From positions 196,747 to 260,746 of the forward strand of contig SJOL01009432.1 of NCBI GenBank assembly GCA_004794785.1: DNA of 64,000 nt, in the 5' to 3' direction. Below, one piece after another: positions 53,595 to 64,000 of the stretch. Positions within the stretch are counted from its first letter, which is position 1; each line of letters starts with the position of its first letter. The DNA is from Opisthorchis felineus. Lineage: Eukaryota; Platyhelminthes; Trematoda; Opisthorchiida; Opisthorchiidae. The notes under the pieces were generated by a model. It made no database searches. It was given only the letters and a program-made list of their open reading frames with translations, and was not told where the DNA came from. The translations under genes and the position numbers were made by a program.

Positions 53595-53755
53595 CGATTG
53601 CGTGCACAAGGCCAGATTCGATATTCGCATTTAGTAGGTTAGACATGGCTTGTACTGTAACGTTTCGTAGTGCAGTATTATTCTGTCTGACTTCTGCACG
53701 TTTCTCACGATCATCAGCAACGTCGTTAAGCAAGTTCATGAACAGCGTGAAGTAC
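53595..53755 (-). CDS. NF1: NF1 exon 6 of window: entry to GAP-related domain
   Basis: 161 nt. The first base completes a Lys codon and gives YFTLFMNLLNDVADD and later AMSNLLNANIESGLVHAIG, both clear neurofibromin blocks at the N-terminal edge of the GAP-related region. A short charged stretch (DDREKRAEVRQ) replaces the Gly/Arg-rich segment of the human protein. Ends phase 1 at ATCG|GTGAGC. Confidence 0.96.
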
Positions 53756-55464
53756 CTAGAAACGAGGAAACAGATGATAAGCGATGTTTATCACATATTT
53801 AAGACTCAGGAAAGTGACGGATTTTGTCATCGCAATTCCATAATCCACAATATATATCGCAAAATGAGGTTAATGCGTCACACGAATGGAATGAGGCCAA
53901 AAGTGCCGTTCCCCCTGCTGAATTTTCAAGAATAGGAGTTTGGTAGAGGCCTCACAAGGCTGTATCGGTCATCAAAATACCTAAAAACTAACGAGATAGT
54001 GGCGCACTTTTGGCTACGACAAACTGTTCAAACGCCATAGTGTTTAGACTGATAGTGTTTACTGACAAGTTACAGGAAAATTTAGATCAACTAAGATGTC
54101 GTCCGCAATAGGATGGGTCATTTGGGCTGAAACCGATTTGAGTTCGGCTTCGTGTTGGAAGGCATGTTGTGTCAGTGGCTTAGTTCAGCATTCAACTTCA
54201 AACAGTGGAAGATACCCCTGAAAATTGTGCACTGAAATTCATTTGATCAGCAAATATACTGGATATTGTGTGAACAAAGCTAACCTGAAGTTGTATGAGT
54301 GTAAACAGAGGTACATCACCTCCTCAGCCTTGACGCCGCGACACAACGTAAGGCATAACGAAAAAGAGTTGATATGAAGATAAATACGACGGTGAAGACT
54401 TCCGGTTCGAAGACCTGCTTAGCTTAAATGGTAAAACAAAGACGTCCGGAAGAGAAAGATGAAATACGAATGAAGTGAATTGATGGAGAAATAGGTGTTC
54501 CACGCTTGAATACCTGTCATGTACTTGGAAGCCATAATAAGTGACGAATTATACTGAGTGATGAAGTAATCAGTTGATAAATCAAACGGAGGTCAATGTA
54601 CACTCTCATGGGCTAGACTTTCGTCGATTTTACAATGCTTGATATCTGTAGGCTTGTTCCGGTAAACTGAACCCGTCTGCAATTACTCGGAGTTGCGATT
54701 TGTGTCAAAGTTCTACGTTTCTAATAGGAAACTAAAATAACTCCACTGACGGTGGCTTGGCGTCAGGCTTTTTCTCTGGCTAGTCACGTGAGATTTTCCC
54801 CTTTTATGTGAAAGATGCTTACACCTGGCAATCACGACATCGAGAATGCATCACATGAGCATTGCAAACCATAATCCGTCGAAAACACTAGGTGAAATGA
54901 CTGTGGAGTTGTTGCTTTGCAAAAAAATCGACTGTCATCAATGCGACATGAGGTACCAATCGTGAAAATACGCTGAACACCACCAGCAAACGTCGGAGCT
55001 GCCTCTGATTATGAGCCATTTCACTCAAAGAATTGATGCGCTAAAGCCAGTTCTTTCACACCACAGTCCTTCGGCATAATTATCGCTCATTCATGTAAAG
55101 AAGTCTTGGCATTTTTATACTCTCTCGATAAACTCAAGATAAACCGATGGAAATCCTGAGTATCTCAATAGAAATCTAGGTGTTCAGATGTTCTGAAAGT
55201 TTAGCGCTAGAGATTGAAAATATCCTGGGGCATCTCTTTATACCGAGTCATCTTGAGAAGTCTGTCCAGGTACAGAGGAATTTCATAAAAACTCTAAAAC
55301 TTTTCAGCACAAAAATGTGCAGCTGAACTTGGTAACAGAACGAGTAAGGGGTAACAATAGTGATAATACGTAAAGAATAATGATAACAAACGAATGGTTG
55401 GTGATTTAGTTTGATCAAGACATAGTATGAGAATTATTAGAGAAAATAGCAAGCAACTACTTAC
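53756..55464. other. Intron between exons 5 and 6
   Basis: 1.7 kb; nothing recognised. Confidence 0.7.
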
Positions 55465-56711
55465 TTAGCAAAAAGATGAGATTTAGCGTCCATCAGATCT
55501 CCACGATCTACCTCTTCTGGTTGCAACGGCATGCCTTGTAGAAGGGCCGCAACAGCTTCCATACAAGCCAGATCCAATTCTCTGGTTTGCATCGCAGCCT
55601 GACTCGTCAAGCCAGTGGTACCGCCTGGTGCTGATCCAGTCCCACAAGTGGAACCATAGACTGACCCACTAGCCTGTGCGTTCACTGAAATGGAAGCACC
55701 GGAGCCAGCTACCTGTATGCCTGGACTTGGTTCTGAACTCGGACCACTTCCGGCGCTGATCGTCGATGGACAGGGTGCACCTGATCCGACACCCTGGGTT
55801 TGTGGTATGACATTTATGTGACCAGCAGTAGAAGCACCAATACTTCCGGCAAGCAATGGTAGTGTGTGCAACTTTCCGGCGTTCCCCACCGCGCTAACCA
55901 GACCGAGAGGTTGTGCCACTGCCCCGCCGCCATCACCACCGAAACTTGTGGTCGAAGAGACGGAAGAAACGGGTAATGCTCCAAGTTGTCCACTAAGTGA
56001 AATAGTTCCAAGCGCACCGGTAGTATGACCATCCGAAGCCATACTGAGTGCATCCACGGCACTGCTTGAGTTCATCAGGAGGAGAAAACCCGTTTGGCCA
56101 GCTGATGTACCAGCCAGTGGACCTTGGGCTGGAGTGACTTGGTTTGTAACGGAAACAGATGTGGACTCTATCAATTGATGTCCAGAACCAAAAGCGCGAC
56201 CATAGTTGTCGACGTTAAAGGCGTTCGGAGGCACTGACGTTCCTTGTTCTGTAGTGTGCACAGAATTCATACCACATGGTAGACCCAGAGTTTCAATGTG
56301 CAACGGAATACTGACCAACGGAGTCCCAGAGATGATCGGTGAAGCAATACCAGTGTGCACTGTAGTTGGGATATTTGCGATTGGTCCTGTTAGAACCAGG
56401 TTACAACCAGATCCAATGCTGCCCGACACTCCCGCCAAACCCGGTATATTCACACCTGATAAAACATACCCACCAGGACCAAGAAGTGTGAACTGTCCGT
56501 GCGTACCGGCTACGCCAGTAACAGAACCACAGGATCCCGTAAAGGCTGATGCTTGCCCTGAAGAACCAACCCCGAGAGGTTGAGAGGGTCCAGTGGCAGC
56601 TGGAGTAAGGTGGGCAGCGTAGTTCGACGGTGTAGCAAGATTAAGGTGGTAGCTACTACCCATAACCCAATCACACAAGTAGTCAACCAGCTTGTTCCGA
56701 AACCGCATTTC
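55465..56711 (-). CDS. NF1: NF1 giant exon 5 with ~350-residue low-complexity insertion
   Basis: 1,247 nt, the largest exon here. Both ends are conserved neurofibromin: MRFRNKLVDYLCDWVMGSS at the start, and ELDLACMEAVAALLQGMPL then QPEEVDRGDLMDAKSHLF at the end. In human the two blocks are about a dozen residues apart; here about 350 residues rich in Gly, Ser, Thr, Ala, Val and Pro lie between them, with no stop and no internal splice signals needed. The insertion has few charged residues and looks disordered. It sits just N-terminal to the RasGAP domain. Phase 0 in, phase 2 out (AA|GTAAGT). Confidence 0.95.
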
Positions 56712-59260
56712 CTGTGAAAAAATAATAAAAAGTCGAGCATGTGGTTAGAGGTTTCCAAAATTACCTGGTAGCCCAGTGCTCAAAAAGGAAAATCCAGAAC
56801 CATCATTGACAAAGACTAGTTTATAAAAAGTGGCTGATGATGCCCAATAAGATTCATTGTTTGGTCACCTGCATTAAGTAATTTGTCAACCCGATAAATT
56901 AATTTTAGCCAGTGCTATTCATTCCGCGTACATAGCAACAACAAGGAGAAATGAGGAGAGAGTTCGACAAGCAATTCGTTCAGCTGCAACAACCCGTCAG
57001 TGCACAGCGACAAGCAACCCGAAGAAGTGCGAGGTTTCGGATCGCATCAGGCCACACAAGCTTGGAGCAACCCATGCAGGGCGACCAAAAGTTGGAACTG
57101 AGTTCAAACTACGGAACTTTTTTCCGGAGTTCCAGTCTTAACTAGTCAATATCTAGTTGGGGGTAGTTGATAGCACAATCAAAGTAGGGCTAAAAACTGA
57201 AAAAATACACTTGTCTATAACATGGGTCAGTCTACATCATCAGAAATTAGTAGAATGGAAAAGAGACCCTAATCAAACTCTGTATTGCGAGAAAAATTCA
57301 GATGGGAAAGTTCCCACGGTCTCATTCGGAACAACGTAAGGACTAGCTTCATCGAAGAGGTCGCGTCGAGAGGAAATAGTGGATTTGACCACTCTCGGGG
57401 CCTCTTCGGGGATTAATTAATTGATGCACCAGGTAGTTGAAAATGAGAGAGAAAAACTATAGAGCCTTGCGACATTATTTTCGACAGGCTAGTCTATGCT
57501 CTGTCAATGAGTTTGTCACCCAGTGCAACTAACACTGAGTTTCTCCAGTCGTTTCCTCAAGTCATGACTATTGCTTCAAAGTGAACTTCCCGGTTGCCCA
57601 AGGAGTTGGACAGCTTTTGTTCTTAAAGCATACAGACTATTCATTAGAGTAAGAACCATACATAACACCAAATCCAACAGAGGCACAAAATGGTCGACAG
57701 AGACATCAGCCTGAAACCGTTAACCATGGGATTGCGTATCCGACCAGTGTGCGTCCACCTGATGAGCCCCAATATGGGTAAAATTGCTAGTGTGGTTGAA
57801 ATTTTCGAGATCCAGCCACATCTTTACTATAAGCTTTCGTACACCTCGTCTGCCAAAATGAACCCATCGGAATATTCACTAACCATTACAAGCGACAACT
57901 TGAATCCTAACTGGGTATCGACTTATGAAAGAAACCCACAAGATCCTTTGATATTCACCTTAGAAACCTGAAGAGAGTCGCTACTCCAGTGTCTGTTTCC
58001 GTGATAGGTTTAGGTTATTCCATGGCCGCATTGTCAATAACGTATATTGCAAAACAAACATCGTTCACCTGCCCGGAAACAGCAACCTATTTGTAGTTTG
58101 ACCGTATGATGGCAAACCAGAGGTACACCATGAATCTACCTCGACTGAAGGACAATTTGTGTCCTGTTTCAAACAGTAGCCAACATACAGTCCACTGGAA
58201 TCAGTGTTCAGAAGCAGAAAATTAAGCTCGACCTGGTTCATTGCAACATGAGCAGAGCTCAGGAGTTATCAGGTAGTCACAATATCTTTCTAGTTTTTAA
58301 CCACAGACCAGTATTCAGCCGGGTTAACTAAGCAACACGGGTTTCGGGCAACTTAGCTGTGAACGCGTCGGATTGGTGTATGAGGTCGATGAAATCTATC
58401 CTAAGAATAAAGTGAACTCAATCAGGTTGAAAAATTGATAGCAAGGAGTCGATGAGCTCTTTAAGAGCGGCGCGGCGACTGAAAACTGAGTGAGGTTGGA
58501 ATTCAATAATCTTGTCACTTTTGAACACAGAGCTGAGGTCCATCAATACATGATGATCGGCTCAGTGAATTCGGATATCCTTACGGTGATTTCACAAGTA
58601 TGTTTTACAATCATCGTAGCATTGACCTGGCGCCCGGTATCAGATAAATGAGTCAAAAGGTAACCACCAATTATGACTACATAGACGCGGATTTCTGTCT
58701 TATCTTTTAGGCGCTAGGACGTAGCACGGCCAGTACATAAGATCCGTTGATTAGACGAACTACAACTACCTCAAGAAGTGTGGGTATTACACTAGGAGAG
58801 ATGCTTCACTGCTTTCATTTTTTTCATGCACAACTGAAATCACCGGCCACGGGTTGTATTGAGTGGAAAGGCGTAAAAACCACCAGTCAAACGGAATCAC
58901 ATCCGAATGTTTTGGAAATTTATTTCCGCGTTGGTACATAAATTCACCATGAAACAGTAAAATGAAGCGGAATAAGGATATGGGAGGGCTTTAATTTGTA
59001 CATTGTAAGACACAACTGTGCTAGGAACAGTTTACGCGTGACTTAACTCGTGACTAGAAATGCGAAACGTCTTGCTTACCGATAGTTATAGTCCACTAGT
59101 CGGCTTACATAACTGTGAAGCAGGGGCTTGATAACTCGCATCAGTTTCTTCGGACATGTAATGTCTCGCGGAGAAGTCAGCTGCTCCCTCATTGAGGGAT
59201 AGGTTTAAAACATTTTCTGTGATAGTTACTTAAAAGGACCGACACCTGTTTGAAACTTAC
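56712..59260. other. Intron between exons 4 and 5
   Basis: 2.5 kb; apart from the weak hammerhead-like motif at 57.76 kb, nothing recognised. Confidence 0.65.
57745..57800 (+). ncRNA. Possible decayed hammerhead motif
   Basis: CCACCTGATGAGCCCC followed by a short loop, GGGT and AAAA resembles the ribozyme of the ~300-bp repeat (core starts at 57759). Flanking sequence is too diverged to prove common origin and the cleavage triplet is missing. Intron between exons 4 and 5. Confidence 0.35.
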
Positions 59261-59366
59261 CTGTCTGAACGACAGATCTTCTCTTCTTGCCATCATCTTT
59301 TGGACCAGCTGACAAACTTTGATTTTGATTTGAAGCGAATGAACACATTCGAGATGACGAACATAG
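59261..59366 (-). CDS. NF1: NF1 exon 4 of window: pre-GAP helical region
   Basis: Short exon, 106 nt, acceptor ..TTTCTAG, donor CAG|GTAAGT. Encodes the highly conserved helix with CQLVQKMMARREDLSF, nearly identical to vertebrate neurofibromin just before the GAP-related region. Ends in phase 0, joining the Glu-Met-Arg-Phe-Arg-Asn start of exon 5 exactly as in the family. Confidence 0.96.
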
Positions 59367-60576
59367 CTAGAAACGTGACGGCAATTAAACAGAGTCTTGT
59401 AAGGACTGTTGACAGGCAAAATATTCGGCGGGAAGTGATAATGGATGAACATTTATGACAAGTTGTACATGGCTGAGTGAGGACAAGACTTATGAGTCCG
59501 AGTTTACGGTAGAGCACACTGAGGGGTAGCGTCGTGGTGAGCTTTATTAGAAGAGTGATTTCTACTGAGAGAAGACTTTCTAAGGGGGTACTGTAAACCA
59601 GTTACAACTGGTAAAAAATCTGAGTGGATTGCAGTCTCGAAAATGAATAACCTTTGTTTGGTGGATTCCCTTCTTAGAAATTAAAGGAAAGCGATAGAGA
59701 GCAAGTAATCGATCTTGGATTTCGAAAAACAGCCCATTCATCAGTGTGACATTCTCACCCAAGCTGCGAGAGAACGCGTAAAAAAACACCGAAATTCTTG
59801 TCTGAGTGGATCAAGTCACTCGTCACTGTGAGCGATTATATGGTACATTCTTGGAATAATCTGAAACTTTGCTACAACTTCTTGCTGGTGCTTCCTGTTA
59901 GCCTCACAGACAACCACTAAGACATGGGTCATTGGCATGATGTTTGGTTAATCCGCTGATTTCCTTCGGATTTTCTTTCATCAGAATGACACATAGAAGT
60001 CATTAATATGCATATCCTTCGTGGATTTCGCTGGCACGATGAAGGTCTTTGGTGGTTATAAAAAAATTTCGGTGTGGTCTATCCAGAAACATCAAGGGCT
60101 CATAATCTGGTTGGTGGAAGGCTGCTTTCAACAGCAACAACGAGAGAACGATAAAAGTAAACGACGGTCCGTCAACCTACTGTTAGTGGGCTTGTAGTTT
60201 TCAGATGTGTACTTGCACCATTTGACTCGTTTGATTTTCCTGTGAACGGTCAAGTAAGCCATCCAAATGTGAAAAAACGCACAGTTAACAGCATGAAGAT
60301 CCCTAACATAGACAATCGCAATTTGCATATACAGTAATTCCATCACGGAGCACTACGGACAGGGAGTATTTGGCATTTCTCTCGGTTGACGGGGATGGAG
60401 GGAATACCGTTCAGGGTTTTCCTGTGGAGTGGTCTTTCTTTAGAAGGGCTATACTTTGAGGGGGGAGTTACTGTTGTTGTTACGGTTATTGTTGCGGACA
60501 ATCTGCTACAGTGTTCCCACCTAACTGGGCGTTTAGAGTGTGATTAAATGCACTAGTAAAATGTGCTCCAACTGAC
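59367..60576. other. Intron between exons 3 and 4
   Basis: 1.2 kb; nothing recognised. Confidence 0.7.
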
Positions 60577-60906
60577 CGGACAATGTTGAGCATCAGACTT
60601 TCAATGCTAACGGCCTCCAGATGTCCGTTCAGTCGATCAAGTGATTTGCCACTCTGCTTGTCCAATATGCTTCGCATAATGAAAATCACATTTTCGATGA
60701 ACAACGTATTCGTTTCAGTCACAACCACTTGTTGCTGTCCCTGACCGGAGAAACATGCGTCAACATGCGCTCGAAGTTGACCGAAAAGGATAGGGTAGAT
60801 CAGTGGATTGAGCTCGTTCCCAATCGCTTCCTTCACGTGCTTCTGAATTTTGTGTCCAAATTTTTCATGCTGACAGCTGATAAGTAGGAGCAGATTGCCG
60901 ATGTAC
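60577..60906 (-). CDS. NF1: NF1 exon 3 of window: pre-GAP helical region
   Basis: 110 codons' worth, phase 2 in and 2 out. Strong similarity to the segment of animal neurofibromin upstream of the RasGAP domain: ISCQHEKFG, NTLFIENVIFIMRSIL and SIESLMLNIVR are recognisable. The donor was placed at CG|GTCAGT because this restores the conserved Arg-Tyr-Val join with exon 4; a later GT would insert about 20 unmatched residues and break phase. Helical scaffold role, no catalytic residues. Confidence 0.92.
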
Positions 60907-62063
60907 CTAGGATAAAGAAAGTGTGGTAAAAAAGTAACATGGACCGATAAAGTATATTTGAACATATCAGTGTTTAGCGATTAGTACGGGCTCTTCCTCG
61001 TCAGTCCCAAGCATCCGTTAAGAGTACGTGCGTGATAGTTTCGATATACACCAGCGCATCTCAAGAGCAAGCAGGAAGAAAACGGGGTCAGAGGATACGT
61101 TCACTTAATAGGGTTTGTCAGCCGGCGTCGCGCACTCGCAGCAACCTCTGTGCGCCCATGCATCTTTTCTGTATAGCTGAAATCCTATTCTAATTTCCAC
61201 TTTCATAGTCGGTACACGATGCGGATCGTTTTTGGTCGCTTCTGTCTGTCATTATTGCAATTTCTGGCGAAACAGTCTAGAGGTATTATGACGGTCTTTC
61301 GTGCGCAACCAACTCCCTGATTCTAGGCAAGAATAGACAGATCATCTTTCAGACAGGATGACTCTGACAGGAGACTTCAGATCAAGGTGATCGCCACGTA
61401 GTTGGCAATGCACCATGGTCAGTATGACTGATTTCAGTAATATGACGTTTATTCCCCTCCCGCAATGAAACACAGGGGTTCGAGGCAGCAGACTTAATGT
61501 AATGTGCATACTGTAAACGATCTTCGCATCACTGAGTTTTCTTTCGTTTCACTGTTCCCGTTCGGAACATAAAATTCGGATTTTCCAAACAATTCAACAA
61601 ACGCAGCCGCAAACAAAATTTATGATCAAATTACCGCACAGCACCTCTAATGCAATGGAATGCGTGCGAAACACTATTTAGGCCACCCAAAACAAGCAGT
61701 TCATGGCAAGCGAAGTTTTTCACTACGTGCTTTGCATGCTCATAATCGAAATATGTCAAAGTTCTGCCTCTCTCAAAAATTTCCCTATACATCCACGACT
61801 GCTCTATCCGAGTAGCACACGATAAAGAAAGAACGCGCTTTAGCTGTAAACGTAAAATGTAAATGTGACAACTTATGAAGATAAGATATTTCGGTTGGAC
61901 TTCCGCTCTCGTATGGCTCGATTTGAAAGGGGAGCAACTGTAGGCCGAAATTAAATGTGACGCACCAGGAACAGCATACAATGACCAATTGTAAATATTC
62001 CAACAAAATCGTAGAACTACAGTACCGAGTCAAAACAGAAGAAGAATGATAGAGAAAACTCAC
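60907..62063. other. Intron between exons 2 and 3
   Basis: 1.2 kb; a 116-codon minus frame at 61631-61981 was examined as a possible exon, but exons 2 and 3 already join in phase and it shows no similarity. Confidence 0.7.
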
Positions 62064-62386
62064 TGTGCGACGGGTGAGAAATGATGCTCTTGGTTACAGC
62101 TTGGAGGTTGTACCAGTGATGTGCGGCGGCTGGAACTTTCTACACCACCCAAGCTGTAGACTGGGCAGGATTTTGAACCTCGAGAAAACTCTTCCAATAC
62201 AGCATTTGCACACATTCTATTGAACAAGCCACCACTCGCATAAGAGTTTTGATGGAGACAAGGACGCAAGTGGGGACACGCGGCAAGTCGTGCTCCATCA
62301 GCAGTGAGCGGGGTTTTTTGAGCTTTGGCTGGAGAGGACATTCCTGATCCCACGTTACGACTAACTGCATCAGTTGAATGAGGTGA
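62064..62386 (-). CDS. NF1: NF1 exon 2 of window: Cys/Ser-rich linker
   Basis: Starts in phase 0 after ..CGAAACAG and ends with two bases of a codon at CA|GTGAGT. Several cysteines (AACPHLRPCL, MCANAV, SCPVYS, PSCNQ) and many serines are visible, consistent with the variable linker of neurofibromin. The first base of exon 3 completes the split Gln codon and leads straight into strongly conserved sequence, which supports the assignment. No counterpart of individual motifs is recognised in the human protein. Confidence 0.7.
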
Positions 62387-63463
62387 CTGTTTCGAAAACA
62401 TTAAAAACAAACAACTTTGAGTTAGTAGGACGGATCGAACAGTGTTTTATCAATGGTGCTGTACCAAGTAATTACCGTTGGAACCGTGGATGGCTGCATT
62501 GTCACTGTTCGGACTCGAACGCATTGCGCGCACTGGAGATCGAGACATGGGGCAGTGTGACTGAATTTTTAAAAGTGCATCTGTTGGGCCCATAACGTTA
62601 GTAGGATATAGCGAATGGATACTTAGAACTTGTTATGAGATGCTATTACTGTTGCTTATTAGAAAAAATGTGGAAATCTATCTTTGAGGCACAATGGGTG
62701 ACATTTAATAGAGCTAAATATGGGTCGAATGGTGGTCAGTAAACAACAAAAGAGCAAATAAGTGGTTCACAGTTTATCACCAATGTGTCGGCAACAAAAC
62801 TGAAAAAATACGGCGAGCCCTTGTACGTTATAGCCGCGGGCAGCTCCAAGAGCTTCCAACAAGCAGAGCAACGAAGGAACGAAATCGAGTGGTCTTAGAT
62901 ACGCAGTCTGGCCAGCCCATTAGTAACTGACTGTCGATGCAGGGAAGTTTGAAAGTCTTGAATATGGAAACAAGTGAGTATAATGCACACAAAAGAGCAG
63001 AGTTCTTCGACGGAGCTCGAAAGACGATCTCTCGCTCGCCGGGTGAGTACCTTAGCAACTTAAATACTACGGAGGCTACCCTACACTACACATGTGCTCT
63101 TGTGTTTGAGTGCAGCTGAAGGTATCGTCAAGAGCAAGAGTCCAGCACATAAATCGAGCAACATATCTCACGTAAAGGAAAGGTGACGAACCTTCGCCAT
63201 GAGGCAATGTGTAATTAGCGTCAGTATTTACATCAGCGGGGCACTTCCTCTTGGCGGAAGTGCATCAGGAAATCATGCAGGGGTTCATAAACAGATCAAG
63301 AAGAACTTTGAGGAGTTCCATGCTAAACTGACAGGATCGCCGAGGATTTCGGATCAAAAAGGCTAATAACTGCATAAGAGGCCAAGTTACTTTGGGGAGA
63401 AAATAAATTTGAGAACGGAATCGTGGTTGACAAAATTGTCACCATGAGTTATTTACAACCTAC
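62387..63463. other. Intron between exons 1 and 2
   Basis: 1.1 kb; nothing recognised. Confidence 0.65.
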
Positions 63464-63781
63464 CTGTGAATTTGAGATTTGTTGCGGTAGACATGTCATA
63501 GCCGAAAAATCTCTCGTGAGTCTGTGAGCATTCAAGGAATGTTGTGCACCCAAACTAGGGCTTGCAACTGTCGGGGAAGGAAGTCTACTGGTCTCGTGAA
63601 TGTTTGCACTGGAATTAATCATGGGTTTGTCGACAGTATTGTTCGCCATACTTATTGTTAGGCTCTCAACTGGCCGTTCAGACTCTTGAGGACCACAGGC
63701 GGATTGGGTTTCGTCTCCGCGTGGGGACCGAGAAGCAGGACGAAGTCCAAGATCAGAAAAGTAGCGGCAATGACAATGGAC
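63464..63781 (-). CDS. NF1: NF1 exon 1 of window: Cys/Ser-rich linker
   Basis: 106 codons, phase 0 to 0, acceptor ..TTTCAG and donor CAG|GTAGGT. It begins with a small Cys/His cluster (HCHCRY) and then becomes rich in Ser, Pro and Asn with no clear fold. Position and composition suit the poorly conserved stretch between the Cys-Ser-rich domain and the pre-GAP region of neurofibromin. Assignment rests on phase agreement with exon 2 and strand, not on strong sequence identity, so it is weaker than the others. Upstream exons are outside the window. Confidence 0.55.
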
Positions 63782-64000
63782 CTGAAACAGGAAGCGAAAT
63801 CAACTTCGTACGGTTACCAAAATGTTTATGACCGAACAGATCTAGTGGCTCAGTGGATAGTAGGATGGAATACCATTCGAATGGCATAGATTTGATCACC
63901 CCATGGGTGCCTTGAAACTGGCAGCAGCCAGTACATCAAAGCACATCAACAAAGATGTGGTATATCTACCTAAGGACCCTCTGTACGACGATTTTTTTCC

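Noticed and set aside
60521..60576. Longer exon 3 using donor TTAG|GTGGGA
   Set aside because: Leaves a one-base phase clash with exon 4 and adds unmatched residues; CG|GTCAGT fits.
61631..61981. 116-codon minus-strand open frame between exons 2 and 3
   Set aside because: No similarity to neurofibromin, and exons 2 and 3 already join in phase with conserved sequence immediately after the join.

Overview
The window carries one large, many-exon animal gene on the minus strand: a neurofibromin (NF1) orthologue, the Ras GTPase-activating protein. I rebuilt 31 consecutive coding exons (63781 down to 4896) by hand. Each has AG/GT borders, and the intron phase agrees at all 30 junctions. Together they give 8,388 nt, exactly 2,796 codons in one open frame. 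Recognisable parts run in family order: Cys/Ser-rich linker, pre-GAP region, RasGAP domain with arginine finger, Sec14-PH module, long HEAT-like C-terminal region. The N-terminal third (roughly 900 residues) and start codon lie beyond the right edge. The last 100-200 residues and stop codon were not found and probably lie beyond the left edge. I see no second convincing protein-coding host gene.

The organism looks like a digenean flatworm (trematode). Mobile elements include RTE-type LINEs of a kind familiar from trematode genomes, Penelope-like elements (PLEs) with a GIY-YIG domain, tRNA-derived SINE-like pieces and hammerhead-ribozyme repeats. Base composition is mid-40s % GC by eye (not counted), which argues against Schistosoma and fits liver or lung flukes better. 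The family cannot be fixed from this sequence.

Layout, right to left along the gene: exons 1-4 (63.8-59.3 kb); giant exon 5 with a ~350-residue low-complexity insertion (56.7-55.5 kb); RasGAP exons 6-11 (53.8-45.1 kb); a gap-rich 3.5 kb intron with RTE debris (46.5-47.6 kb); Sec14-PH exons 12-18 (43.1-33.2 kb), interrupted by a 4.6 kb intron holding a LINE fragment, a SINE-like piece and a PLE with a hammerhead; exon 19, abutted by a decayed PLE copy; a 5.4 kb intron with a degraded RTE LINE; HEAT-region exons 20-31 (23.7-4.9 kb).

The most interesting non-gene signal is a set of hammerhead self-cleaving ribozyme motifs inside introns. A ~300-bp repeat occurs as a tandem dimer at ~2.9-3.4 kb and as copies at ~32.6-32.9 and ~52.15-52.34 kb. 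Its core, short palindromic stem III and stem I pairing match metazoan retrozyme-type elements. Two PLE copies carry a second hammerhead type in their 3' part. The intact or near-intact motifs all lie antisense to NF1; the only sense-oriented one found is mutated at three core positions.
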